From: JAEXNA01 sp041676625
Lineage (GTDB): Bacteria; Vulcanimicrobiota; Xenobia; Xenobiales; JADMJV01
Assembly (NCBI GenBank): GCA_041676625.1
Contig: JBAYRN010000087.1
Location: 1-24,070 of the forward strand
DNA length: 24,070 bases
Reading direction: 5' to 3'
The first letter of the stretch is position 1, and the number at the start of each line of letters is the position of its first letter. Shown here piece after piece: positions 14,927 through 22,135 of the stretch. The position numbers were made by a program, and so were the translations under genes. The notes under the pieces are model-generated. The model was not told the DNA's origin, did not search any database, and saw only the letters and a program-made list of their open reading frames with translations.

Positions 14927-16241
14927 AGATAATCGGCCTCCGAACAGGAGCCAGAGACGTTCAAAGCCCGGCGGACCGGGACAAAGTCAGGGGGGGCGAG
15001 GTGGTCGCAAAGGCCGTGAGCAACCACAAAGACAAGCGCCGGCCAGCGATTTTTCCATGAAGCTGGTGGCGACCTGTGCTCTGGGGCTGGAGCTTTCGGT
15101 GGGGCGAGAGTTGGAGTCATTGGGGTTGGGACCGATTCAGAGGGACAACGCCCAGGTAAGCTTTCCTTACAGCCCCCGCAATCTGGCCAAGGCCAATTAC
15201 TGGCTGCGTACGGCCGATCGAGTGTGGCTTCAGTTGGCCGAGTTTCCATGCCGGGACTTTGAGGAGCTTTTTAGGGGAGTAAAGGCCATCGACTGGCCCG
15301 AGTTGATGCCTCAGGATGCCCATTTCCCGGTGGAGGTCATCTCTACCAAATCGAAACTGGAAAGTCTTTCTTCCTGCCAGGCAGTAGCCAAGAAGGCCGC
15401 GGTGGAGAAGATGCAGTCGGTGTACGAGATCGCGACTTTCCCCGAGACCGGATCACCTTACGCGATCAGGGTGTTCATCGTCTACGACCGGGCCAGGGTC
15501 TTTATCGACAGCTCCGGGGAAGGCCTCCATCGTCGCGGCTATCGAACCTACAACGCCAAGGCCCCCTTGCGGGAGACCGTGGCCGCGGCACTGGTGCAAC
15601 TTTCTCACTGGAGCCCGGAGCGAGAACTCTACGACCCCCTGTGCGGTTCAGGCACGATTTTGTTGGAAGCCGCTTGTATCGGCCTGAAGAAGGCGGCTGG
15701 TGTGGAGAGACCGTTCGCCTCTCAGCGTTGGCCCTTTCTGGGCAGGGAGTGCTGGGAAGAGACCCACCGGGAAGCGCTGGACTTGTATGACCGACGCTCC
15801 CAACTGCGCCTGTACGGTAGTGACAACGACGGCAGGGTCCTAAAGCTAGCTCGAACTCACATGCATCAAGCCGACCTGGATAATCGTGGAGTTTTCTTCC
15901 AGACCCGCGACCTGGCCGAATTTTCTACTAAGAAAAAGTACGGGGTGGTGATCACCAATCCGCCCTACGGGCGTAGGCTCAGCACGGGGGAGGAGGTCGA
16001 GGCGCTGACCCGCACTTTGAGTTCCGTGTTTGAACCAGTGGCCGACACCTGGTCCCTTTACTACTACACCGCTTTCGATCGATTCGCCGAGATCTACGGG
16101 CGGCAGCCCGAAAGAGTTCGAAAGATCTACAACGGCCGGATCCCGGCCAACTACTTGCAATACCCCGGGCCCAGGCCGCCGAATAGCTTGGGGCCAGGGG
16201 GGACAGAACCTATAAGGAAAAGAATTCCCCTGAACCCATGA
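14910..16241 (+). CDS. rlmL: RlmL/YpsC-family THUMP-domain 23S rRNA (guanine-N2) methyltransferase
   Basis: 443 residues. The protein has a THUMP-type RNA-binding region (residues ~50-210, LVATCALGLELSVGRELESLG, then VFIDSSGEGLHRRGYR) and a class I SAM-dependent methyltransferase (~220-420) with the SAM-binding motif DPLCGSGTILLEAA and catalytic NPPYG. This matches COG0116 enzymes that methylate 23S rRNA guanine N2. The RlmK half of the E. coli fusion enzyme is absent. The first ~48 residues are a basic, Gly/Arg/Gln-rich tail, likely extra RNA contact; an alternative start at ATG 15057 would remove it. It overlaps its neighbours by 17 and 4 nt. Confidence 0.92.
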   Translation: MAPPDKDNRPPNRSQRRSKPGGPGQSQGGRGGRKGREQPQRQAPASDFSMKLVATCALGLELSVGRELESLGLGPIQRDNAQVSFPYSPRNLAKANYWLRTADRVWLQLAEFPCRDFEELFRGVKAIDWPELMPQDAHFPVEVISTKSKLESLSSCQAVAKKAAVEKMQSVYEIATFPETGSPYAIRVFIVYDRARVFIDSSGEGLHRRGYRTYNAKAPLRETVAAALVQLSHWSPERELYDPLCGSGTILLEAACIGLKKAAGVERPFASQRWPFLGRECWEETHREALDLYDRRSQLRLYGSDNDGRVLKLARTHMHQADLDNRGVFFQTRDLAEFSTKKKYGVVITNPPYGRRLSTGEEVEALTRTLSSVFEPVADTWSLYYYTAFDRFAEIYGRQPERVRKIYNGRIPANYLQYPGPRPPNSLGPGGTEPIRKRIPLNP

Positions 16242-17119
16242 TCATTCGACATTTTCAAGCCTCCGATTTTTCCCCGGTGACAGAGCTCCTCAATCGCTCT
16301 TATCGCTACTCGGCTCGGATGTCCGGACTTACCCCAGACCGATTTAAAGCCGAGATCACCGCTCGAGGTGGAAACCTGATGCAAGACTATCTGGTCCTGG
16401 AGGGCCGGGATAGTGAAGTCCTGGGATTTTGCGGCTACTCCACCCCGGCCAGCGCATCCAAAGCCCGAATGGACGGCCCCATCATCGCCTACAGCGAACG
16501 TGGCCAGGGCCTGGGTCGCCGAATGTGGCACGAGTTGGCCGACCTCATGAGGTCTCGCAGGGTCAATTCGGTTTCGGTTTTACTGGAAGAAGAGAATCGG
16601 GTGGCGGCCAAGTTTTTGGACCGTTTGGGATTCAAGCGCAATACCACGCAGTTGATCGTCACCTGTGATCGGCCCTTTCAAGGACGAGTTGAGGCTATTC
16701 CCGGTTCCGTCATCCGCCGTATCAACGACGACACCAGTTTCGATCGGGATGCCTACCTCAAGGCCCACGGCAAGCTGTTCGAGACCCGGAGCCGGCAGTT
16801 TCTAGATCTGCTTGTCTCTCTTCCCGACTACAGCATTTTTGTGGCCGAGAAAGAGGGTCGAATCGTTGGCTTTCTGGAGTTGGAGCTGGTGGAAGACGCA
16901 GCCATCATCGAATCGTTCGGAGTTATGCCCGAGCAACGTCGATTAGGTTTTGGTTCGGCCCTTCTCAAGGCGGCACTGGAATACGCATGGAAGCAAGACG
17001 GCGTCAAGCTGGTGCGCCAGATTTGGAAAACCGACCAGCCCGAGTTTCTTCAGGTCTACACGGCCCTGGGGTTTAAGCAAAAAACGGCTCTCTACCACAT
17101 GGAAAAAGCCATCGGTTGA
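16238..17119 (+). CDS. Tandem-GNAT acetyltransferase
   Basis: 293 residues made of two GNAT domains. The first (~1-145) carries the acetyl-CoA-binding pattern SERGQGLGRRMWHEL. The second (~160-293) carries PEQRRLGFGSALLKAALEYA and a final YTALGFKQKTALYHM. Each has the family's β-α-β layout, so one half may have become structural. The substrate is unknown. The start overlaps the preceding stop (ATGA at 16238-16241), and its own stop overlaps the dinB TTG, so it sits inside a tightly coupled operon with rRNA methyltransferase and polymerase genes. Confidence 0.88.
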   Translation: MIIRHFQASDFSPVTELLNRSYRYSARMSGLTPDRFKAEITARGGNLMQDYLVLEGRDSEVLGFCGYSTPASASKARMDGPIIAYSERGQGLGRRMWHELADLMRSRRVNSVSVLLEEENRVAAKFLDRLGFKRNTTQLIVTCDRPFQGRVEAIPGSVIRRINDDTSFDRDAYLKAHGKLFETRSRQFLDLLVSLPDYSIFVAEKEGRIVGFLELELVEDAAIIESFGVMPEQRRLGFGSALLKAALEYAWKQDGVKLVRQIWKTDQPEFLQVYTALGFKQKTALYHMEKAIG

Positions 17120-18177
17120 CACGAAAGATACTCCATGTCGATATGGATGCGTTTTTCGCCTCGGTAGAACAGCGAGACTTCCCGGAACTCCGCGGAAAAC
17201 CGCTGGTGGTGGGAGGCGATCGCTCCAATCGGGGGGTAGTGGCGGCGGCCTCTTACGAAGCACGCAAGTACGGGATTCATTCGGCCATGAGCATGGCCAC
17301 GGCCTTCCGGCTCTGCCCTCACCTGCATCGGCAGTCCCATCGGATGAGCGTCTATCAGGAAGAGTCTCGTAAAATCCGAGAGATTTTTTCGAGATTTGCC
17401 GATGAGGTTGAGCCCCTCTCCATCGATGAAGCTTTTCTCGAGGTCACTCGCACCTCTCAACGCAGCGGACGGACCGCGACTCGTATCGCCCACCAGCTGA
17501 AACAAGAGATCAAGAAAGTCACCGGATTGACCGCTTCGGCCGGAGTCGCTCCCAATAAGTTCCTGGCCAAGGTGGCGTCGGACATGAATAAACCCGACGG
17601 TCTGACGGTGGTCCAGCCTCATGAAGTCCAACAATTTCTCGACCCCTTACCGGTCAAGAAGATCTGGGGCGTAGGTCCGGCCACCGCCCAACGACTTAAG
17701 CGGCTGGGCATCACCACCATCGGAGAGTTAAGGTTCTTGGAACTCGAGGAGTTGGTGGACCAATTTGGTAAGGCCGGCTTGCATTACTTCCAGCTATCTC
17801 GCGGGATCGATGAGCGCCCGGTGGAAATTCGAGGAAGAGCCAAGTCGATCTCCACCGAGTCGACCTTTTCTACCGATGTGCGGGATCCCCTGACCTTAAG
17901 CCGGACGCTCGAGCAGCAGTCTGAAGAACTCGCCCAGAGGCTGCAAGAAGAAGGGCTGCTGGCCGGGACGGTTGTGTTGAAGCTTCGCTACTCCGACTTT
18001 CAGACGATCACCCGCAGCAGAACTTCGGCCAGCCACCGGGACGAGGCAAGGATCCAGGCCGAAGCCCTGGATCTGTTGGAAAAAACCGAGTACAGAGAGC
18101 GGGCGGTCCGACTGCTGGGTCTGGGCGTGGGCAGTCTGGTGGATGAGGACGGGCCGGTGCAGTTGCCCTTGTTTTGA
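17116..18177 (+). CDS. dinB: DNA polymerase IV (Y-family translesion polymerase)
   Basis: 353 residues, the normal DinB length. Catalytic motifs: HVDMDAFFASVE (Asp9 region) and LSIDEAFLEV (Asp104, Glu105), followed by TASAGVAPNKFLAKVAS and GVGPATAQRLKRLGI (helix-hairpin-helix thumb), then the little-finger domain. The C-terminus QLPLF matches the β-clamp-binding consensus. It copies damaged templates with low fidelity. The start is TTG in a TTGA overlap with the acetyltransferase stop, with no strong ribosome-binding site, so its translation probably depends on coupling and should be low. No LexA-like operator was noticed upstream. Confidence 0.96.
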   Translation: MTRKILHVDMDAFFASVEQRDFPELRGKPLVVGGDRSNRGVVAAASYEARKYGIHSAMSMATAFRLCPHLHRQSHRMSVYQEESRKIREIFSRFADEVEPLSIDEAFLEVTRTSQRSGRTATRIAHQLKQEIKKVTGLTASAGVAPNKFLAKVASDMNKPDGLTVVQPHEVQQFLDPLPVKKIWGVGPATAQRLKRLGITTIGELRFLELEELVDQFGKAGLHYFQLSRGIDERPVEIRGRAKSISTESTFSTDVRDPLTLSRTLEQQSEELAQRLQEEGLLAGTVVLKLRYSDFQTITRSRTSASHRDEARIQAEALDLLEKTEYRERAVRLLGLGVGSLVDEDGPVQLPLF

Positions 18178-18179
18178 CC

Positions 18180-19367
18180 TCAGCCCAATGTGGCGGCACA
18201 GACGGTGACCGTGGAGCTGAGATCCGGGTCGGAGCACTGTTGGTAACGATGCAACGTAAACCGCTCGGGAAATAAGCGAAGCAAGGTATAGATGGCCGGG
18301 GTTCCACAATAGTTGCGCTCCCCGCGGTCCTTCTGGTGGGTAGCGAAAAACTGCTCGGCATCTCCTCTGGTCAGGCCGTGCAGGCTCTCCAGGTCACGCC
18401 CTTTCAATTGCTCCAAGAAGCTCCGGTCCAGGGGCCGGCCTCCGAACTGAACGCCCATGTGAGCCAGATCCACCGAGGCCAGAAAGTGGACACGCTCTCG
18501 ACTCTTGAGGCTCTCCAGGTTTTCGATGAAGCGAGAGACCCCTTTGAGCTCCAGGGGGCTAAAGCCGCCTCGGATGGCTTCGAAAAAGGAACAGCAGAGC
18601 ACGGGCACGATCTTGAACGGCCGGTCTCGCATCAACCGCTTCAGCACGACCGCGTGGAACTCCACCGAGTGCTCGCCCAGATGGTTGTACTCGTCTAGAA
18701 ACGGGTCGAACGGCAGTTCTTGGGCCAGTGCGGATACGGCGCTCCGGTCCGTCTCCACCACTCCCAACGGGGTGTCGAAGTCCTTAGCGGTTAGGATGAA
18801 AGGGGTTTGGCTCAAGGCGTGAGAGATCCCGAGGATGACCACGGTCACCGGTTCTGTGCCCTGGGCCAATCCGTGGAGATGGCGGTAACCGGCCTGGTAG
18901 CTTTCGCGGCCTCGGAAAAAATCGATGTGGGGGAGCACGGAGGCGGGGCAGAACTTCGACTCAGGGAGGGCAGGTTTATCCAGGATCTCATCTAGAAAGA
19001 GGGCCAGTTCTGAAGGGTCTTCCGGATATCCGCCTCCGGCGTGACAGGCGGGTCGGGGTGAAATTTCACTCAATCGACGCCTGGCCCGGTCGTTGTCCAG
19101 CAAGTAGCACTGGTCGAGGCTGTTCATCAATGCCGAGATCTGTTCTGTTTCCACCATCAGGCCGGTCGTTTCCAGCATCTTGTCTGCGATCTGATCGAGA
19201 GTGCGGGTGCCGTCGGCAAGCTCTATCAAGCAAAGAGCCGGTAGCGACACTACGATAGGCTCCGGGTTTAACCCCGACTTGTCTCGGAGAAGGAAACGAG
19301 GGCTCTCGGGCTGCTCAGGGGGAAGCTGAACCGGATCGAGGGGTCTGACACGGGGTAGATCAACCAT
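18180..19367 (-). CDS. amrB: MEMO/AmmeMemoRadiSam-B family protein with PqqD-like N-domain
   Basis: 395 residues. Residues ~105-395 match the MEMO family (AmmeMemoRadiSam system protein B): CHAGGGYP, LPHIDFFRG, VVILGISHAL, EHSVEFHAVVLKRLM, SVDLAHMGVQFGG and NYCGTPAIYTLL cover the usual His-containing metal-site motifs. The N-terminal ~95 residues look like a small winged-helix PqqD-like domain (IELADGTRTLDQIADKMLETTGLMVETEQISALMNSLDQCYLL), which in other proteins binds peptides or radical-SAM partners. No AMMECR1 or radical-SAM gene lies adjacent here. Biochemical role unknown. It is convergent with dinB, with 2 nt between stops. Confidence 0.9.
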   Translation of the reverse strand: MVDLPRVRPLDPVQLPPEQPESPRFLLRDKSGLNPEPIVVSLPALCLIELADGTRTLDQIADKMLETTGLMVETEQISALMNSLDQCYLLDNDRARRRLSEISPRPACHAGGGYPEDPSELALFLDEILDKPALPESKFCPASVLPHIDFFRGRESYQAGYRHLHGLAQGTEPVTVVILGISHALSQTPFILTAKDFDTPLGVVETDRSAVSALAQELPFDPFLDEYNHLGEHSVEFHAVVLKRLMRDRPFKIVPVLCCSFFEAIRGGFSPLELKGVSRFIENLESLKSRERVHFLASVDLAHMGVQFGGRPLDRSFLEQLKGRDLESLHGLTRGDAEQFFATHQKDRGERNYCGTPAIYTLLRLFPERFTLHRYQQCSDPDLSSTVTVCAATLG

Positions 19368-19453
19368 CTTTTAAAAGAAATTCTGAGAAGATTCCAAAGT
19401 TCCCACTGCAAAGAAGGAATGCCCCTTGCACAGGAGAAGCCACCCCCCTGGAA

Positions 19454-19473
19454 TGAATCTAGAAATAGATTCA
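19454..19473 (+). promoter_or_regulatory. 5'-leader hairpin with GAAA loop
   Basis: TGAATCTA (19454-19461), loop GAAA, TAGATTCA (19466-19473) form a perfect 8-bp stem capped by a GNRA tetraloop. It ends 11 nt before the AGGAGG Shine-Dalgarno (19485-19490) of the next gene. It may stabilise the mRNA, or it may be a palindromic operator on DNA. Confidence 0.6.
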
Positions 19474-19499
19474 ATCCATTTCTTAGGAGGAGACTCGAA

Positions 19500-19916
19500 A
19501 TGAAAAAGTTGATTAACACAGCACTTGCAGCCGCGATGGTGGTAGGTCTTTTCGGAGCCGCTAGCGCCGACCATCACGACGATGTGCCCAATCACAGACA
19601 AGCCGGTGGTACCTGGTACTACCCCCACATTGGTCCGGCCCACGATGATTACGGCCACCCGATGATGGGATTTAAATGGGATGAAGACTACTCCGGCGAG
19701 GTTGTATACCTCGACGAGTATACCGTCATTGTTGAAGCCGACGGAAGTGGCGACATGATGACCTTCGGCCTGTTTCCTGGTGTCACTCGTATGGATCCTA
19801 GTACCGCCGGTGTGCGCGTAGGTTCCAAAGTGAATGTTAACGCTGATAACTCGATGCGCGCCAAACTGGTACACGTTGTACCTTTCTACAAATGGCTCGC
19901 CGCACAGTCCAAATAG
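19500..19916 (+). CDS. Small secreted His-rich protein
   Basis: 138 residues from ATG 19500, chosen for the consensus AGGAGG 9 nt upstream; the longer frame from 19419 has no such signal. MKKLINTALAAAMVVGLFGAASA is a textbook Sec signal peptide cleaved before DHHDD. The mature protein opens with a His/Asp-rich stretch (DHHDDVPNHRQ, HIGPAHDDYGHP) that could bind metal. It ends with a small β-barrel-like segment (GEVVYLDEYTVIVEADGSGD...VGSKVNVNADNSMRAKLVHVVPF) reminiscent of DUF5666-type OB folds. The strong ribosome-binding site, leader hairpin and own terminator suggest a well-expressed single gene. Function unknown. Confidence 0.85.
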   Translation: MKKLINTALAAAMVVGLFGAASADHHDDVPNHRQAGGTWYYPHIGPAHDDYGHPMMGFKWDEDYSGEVVYLDEYTVIVEADGSGDMMTFGLFPGVTRMDPSTAGVRVGSKVNVNADNSMRAKLVHVVPFYKWLAAQSK

Positions 19917-19936
19917 TTTAACCAGGACTGTCAAAA

Positions 19937-19972
19937 AAGAAAGAAGCCTTCCTTCGGGGAGGCTTCTTTCTT
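19937..19972. terminator. Bidirectional terminator with UUCG loop
   Basis: A 16-bp stem (19937-19952 with 19957-19972, one G-U pair) is capped by TTCG. It begins 20 nt after the stop of the secreted-protein gene. On the minus strand it is followed by TTTTTT, so it can also serve as a second stop for leftward infC transcription; on the plus strand the U-rich part lies in the right arm. Confidence 0.8.
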
Positions 19973-20001
19973 GGCTGAGCCGAGGGTACGGTGGTGGAAA
20001 T

Positions 20002-20035
20002 AAAAAAGAAGAGCCTCCCCCATGAAGGGCTCTTC
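20002..20035 (-). terminator. Intrinsic terminator of infC
   Basis: Read on the minus strand, GAAGAGCC (from 20035), a loop, and GGCTCTTC (to 20008) form an 8-bp stem followed by TTTTTT (20007-20002). It lies 25 nt downstream of the infC stop. Confidence 0.85.
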
Positions 20036-20060
20036 CCACGACACTATCGGCGTTGCTCCT

Positions 20061-20606
20061 TTAGGTATTCACAGGCGCAAGCACCAGCGACATCTGTCGC
20101 CCTTGCATCGAGGGTTTTGACTCGATGACTCCACAGCCCTCTACTTCGCGACTAACTCTCATCAAAAGTTCCACGGCCAGGTCCTGGTGTACAACTTCGC
20201 GTCCACGAAAACGCAATAACACTTTGACTTTGTCTCCCCCTTTGAGAAGGCGTTCCACCTGTTTCCGTTTCACTTGGAAGTCATGTTCGCCGATTTTTGG
20301 CCGCATTTTGACCTCACGCAGCGCCATGCTCTTAGCCGGCTTGGACTCTTTCTTTTGCTTGTCGCGCTCGTAGCGCCACTTGCCGTAGTCCAAGATTTTG
20401 CAGACCGGCGGGTCGGCGTTCGGAGAAACCTCGACGAGGTCGAGCTTTTTCTCCTTCGCTATGCGAGTTGCATCTTTGGGATGCATGGTTCCAAGATTTG
20501 TTCCAGTTTCGTCAACGACCCGGACCTCTTTGGCACGAATCCTTTCGTTTAATCGGTGCTCAAAACGAGGGGTTTTATCGTGACGACGACTTGCTTTTTT
20601 ACCGAT
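20061..20606 (-). CDS. infC: Translation initiation factor IF-3, AUC start codon
   Basis: 181 residues. Starting from ATC at 20606 the protein reads GKKASRRHDK, then LNERIRAKEVRVVDETGTNLG, the canonical IF-3 N-domain opening. It continues DATRIAKEKKLDLVEVSPNADPPVCKILDYGKW, then the C-domain (MRPKIGEHDFQVKRKQ...) and the usual ending SMQGRQMSLVLAPVNT. The ATG at 20486 would delete the first 40 residues of the N-domain. No ATG, GTG or TTG lies in frame upstream of it, and an in-frame TGA at 20619-20621 closes the frame 15 nt before the ATC. GAAAGGAG (20620-20613) lies 6 nt upstream. Rare start codons are how IF-3 limits its own synthesis. The usual rpmI-rplT partners are absent downstream. Confidence 0.95.
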   Translation of the reverse strand: MGKKASRRHDKTPRFEHRLNERIRAKEVRVVDETGTNLGTMHPKDATRIAKEKKLDLVEVSPNADPPVCKILDYGKWRYERDKQKKESKPAKSMALREVKMRPKIGEHDFQVKRKQVERLLKGGDKVKVLLRFRGREVVHQDLAVELLMRVSREVEGCGVIESKPSMQGRQMSLVLAPVNT

Positions 20607-20647
20607 GGTAATCTCCTTTCAAATACGGCATCTCAGGTGCGCCGATA

Positions 20648-20677
20648 GGACTATTATATCATTGAGAGTGATAGTCC
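20648..20677 (-). promoter_or_regulatory. Likely infC promoter -10 within a palindrome
   Basis: On the minus strand TATAAT occupies 20658-20653, about 47 nt upstream of the infC start. No good -35 box sits 17 nt away (TGTCGG only). The -10 lies inside an inverted repeat, GGACTAT (20648-20654) and ATAGTCC (20671-20677), that could be an operator. Confidence 0.5.
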
Positions 20678-20799
20678 GACACTCATGATTTGAGTCTGTG
20701 TTCCAGAAAATTCAGAAACCCTTTAGTTTCAAGGGAAAACTCAACAAATCAGGGGGAAAAAATTAAGTGGATTGTGCTCTGGGAGAGCCGGCTGAGAGT

Positions 20800-20826
20800 A
20801 AAAAACCCCGTGCTAAGACGGGGTTT
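20800..20826 (-). terminator. Intrinsic terminator of the carD-like gene
   Basis: AAACCCCGT (20826-20818 on the minus strand), loop CTTAGC, ACGGGGTTT (20811-20803), then further T residues (20802-20800): a 9-bp stem plus U-tract directly after the carD-like stop. The stretch from here to infC (about 190 nt) otherwise holds only the infC promoter region. Confidence 0.88.
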
Positions 20827-20829
20827 GGG

Positions 20830-21330
20830 CTAGGCTGCATCGAGGGCAGTGGTTTTCTCCAGGAGAACTCGGGCTTGTTCGTCTGTTTTGCCGAGGGCTA
20901 CTGCGAGTTCTTCGGCCAGAAGCTCGAGAGATTGGGTCAGTTGTCTGCGGTCGGAGTTGTTTAAGCTGCCCTTCTGGTTACGCAACTCCAGCAGACCGCG
21001 GTAAACCAGGTAGAGTTGGATAGGATCTCCGCTGGCCAGCCGTTCCTGGTTTTGTCGGCTCCGGATTTTCCAGCTTTTATTGGGAGATTCTTGGATATCG
21101 CTCATTTCGCTGAGGAGTTCTCGAGCCTTACTCTCGGTGAGGGGTTCGCGAACGGTGTCGTTCAGCTTTTTGGCGGGTAGAGAGATCTGTAGTTCTTCCC
21201 GAGGGAAGAAGAGGATGGCAAACTTGTGCTCGGCTCCCAACAACTCTTTCTTGTCGTAGTCGCGAACCGTGCCGATGCCGTGCTGAGGGTGGTAAATAGT
21301 ATCTCCAATTTGGTACTTAATGGCGTTCAT
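20830..21330 (-). CDS. carD: CarD/CdnL-family RNA polymerase-binding regulator
   Basis: 166 residues, the usual CdnL length. The N-terminal RNA-polymerase-interacting Tudor-like domain is clear: YQIGDTIYHPQHGIGTVRDYDKKELLG, then FAILFFPREELQISLPAKKL. The C-terminal half is the helical DNA-contacting domain (PNKSWKIRSRQNQERLASGDPIQLYLVYRGLLELRNQKG...). These proteins stabilise open promoter complexes, notably at rRNA promoters. The ATG at 21330 is preceded by AGGAAAGGA; an in-frame start at 21357 would add nine residues but is unnecessary. It has its own terminator and is upstream of infC on the same strand, so a translation/transcription-capacity neighbourhood is plausible. Confidence 0.93.
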   Translation of the reverse strand: MNAIKYQIGDTIYHPQHGIGTVRDYDKKELLGAEHKFAILFFPREELQISLPAKKLNDTVREPLTESKARELLSEMSDIQESPNKSWKIRSRQNQERLASGDPIQLYLVYRGLLELRNQKGSLNNSDRRQLTQSLELLAEELAVALGKTDEQARVLLEKTTALDAA

Positions 21331-21424
21331 TCCTTTCCTGGATTTTTGAGAAGTCACCCCTACAGTATACCATTTTTGCTAAATAGTTTCAACTGAAACG
21401 AACGTGCTAGAAGGCTCTGGGAGG

Positions 21425-21886
21425 TTATTTGGATGGACTTTTTTCCATGAGTACCGCGATTTTTTCCAGAGCCAGGGCGATCGAGCTTTGCTCTAGCGGT
21501 GACAGTGAACGAAGGGCCTGGGTCAATTGGTCCTGTAAGGGAGAGGGCGCCTGAGAGGCCAGGCGACTGCCCTTTTCAGTGAGGTTCAGGTAGACCTTTC
21601 GCCGGTCCGCTTGATCTCGTTCCCGGGCGATGAGGTCTTTCTCTTCCAGGCGGTCCAGGACTCCCACCACGGTGCTGGGACTCAAGTGCACGTGCTTTGC
21701 GATCTGCGAAGCGATGATGGGTTGGTGTTGGCCGATGGTGAGAAGACAAACCAGTTGCGGGCCGGTGACCTGGTGGTGGGAAGAGAGCTTCTTGGAGTAC
21801 ATTTCTACCGAGCGCATGATGCGGCGAAGGGAGTGCAAAATCTCGGTGTCGTACTGTAGTTCGGGTCTAGAAATGCCGCTTTGCAT
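21425..21886 (-). CDS. MarR-family transcriptional regulator
   Basis: 153 residues from ATG 21886, the typical MarR length; the frame is open to 22003 but the extra 39 residues are basic and unlike the family. The winged helix is explicit: TGPQLVCLLTIGQHQPIIASQIAKHVHLSPSTVVGVLDRLEEKDLIARERDQADRRKVYLNLTEKG, including the DRR wing. It is expected to act as a dimeric repressor responding to small ligands or oxidants. It is divergent from the metalloprotease gene across a 249-nt gap in which I saw no confident promoter or palindrome; that protease is the natural candidate target. Confidence 0.9.
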   Translation of the reverse strand: MQSGISRPELQYDTEILHSLRRIMRSVEMYSKKLSSHHQVTGPQLVCLLTIGQHQPIIASQIAKHVHLSPSTVVGVLDRLEEKDLIARERDQADRRKVYLNLTEKGSRLASQAPSPLQDQLTQALRSLSPLEQSSIALALEKIAVLMEKSPSK

Positions 21887-22135
21887 CGTGCTCTCTACTT
21901 TACTGGTTTTTGGGAGATTTTGGCGCTGCAATCGGCTATTCCTTTTGGGTGAAAACATTTGTACTAGAAAAGGTGATGCCGGAGGATCGTGTGCTGGTAA
22001 CACCCTGGCAAAGACTTTTGTGGCCCGGTCTGGTGTTATGGGATTGTGAGAATTGTATCCAGCCAGCTAACCCACAGGTCGTCTCCCACCTCCACCAGGC
22101 CCGTCTCTACCGAGTGCGGCTGTCAACCTCAAGAC

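Noticed and set aside
21887..22135. Extra coding region between marR and the metallopeptidase
   Set aside because: Open frames exist on both strands (for example from 21910 on plus), but none has a ribosome-binding site, domain or plausible composition; treated as a 249-nt divergent control region with no confident motif.
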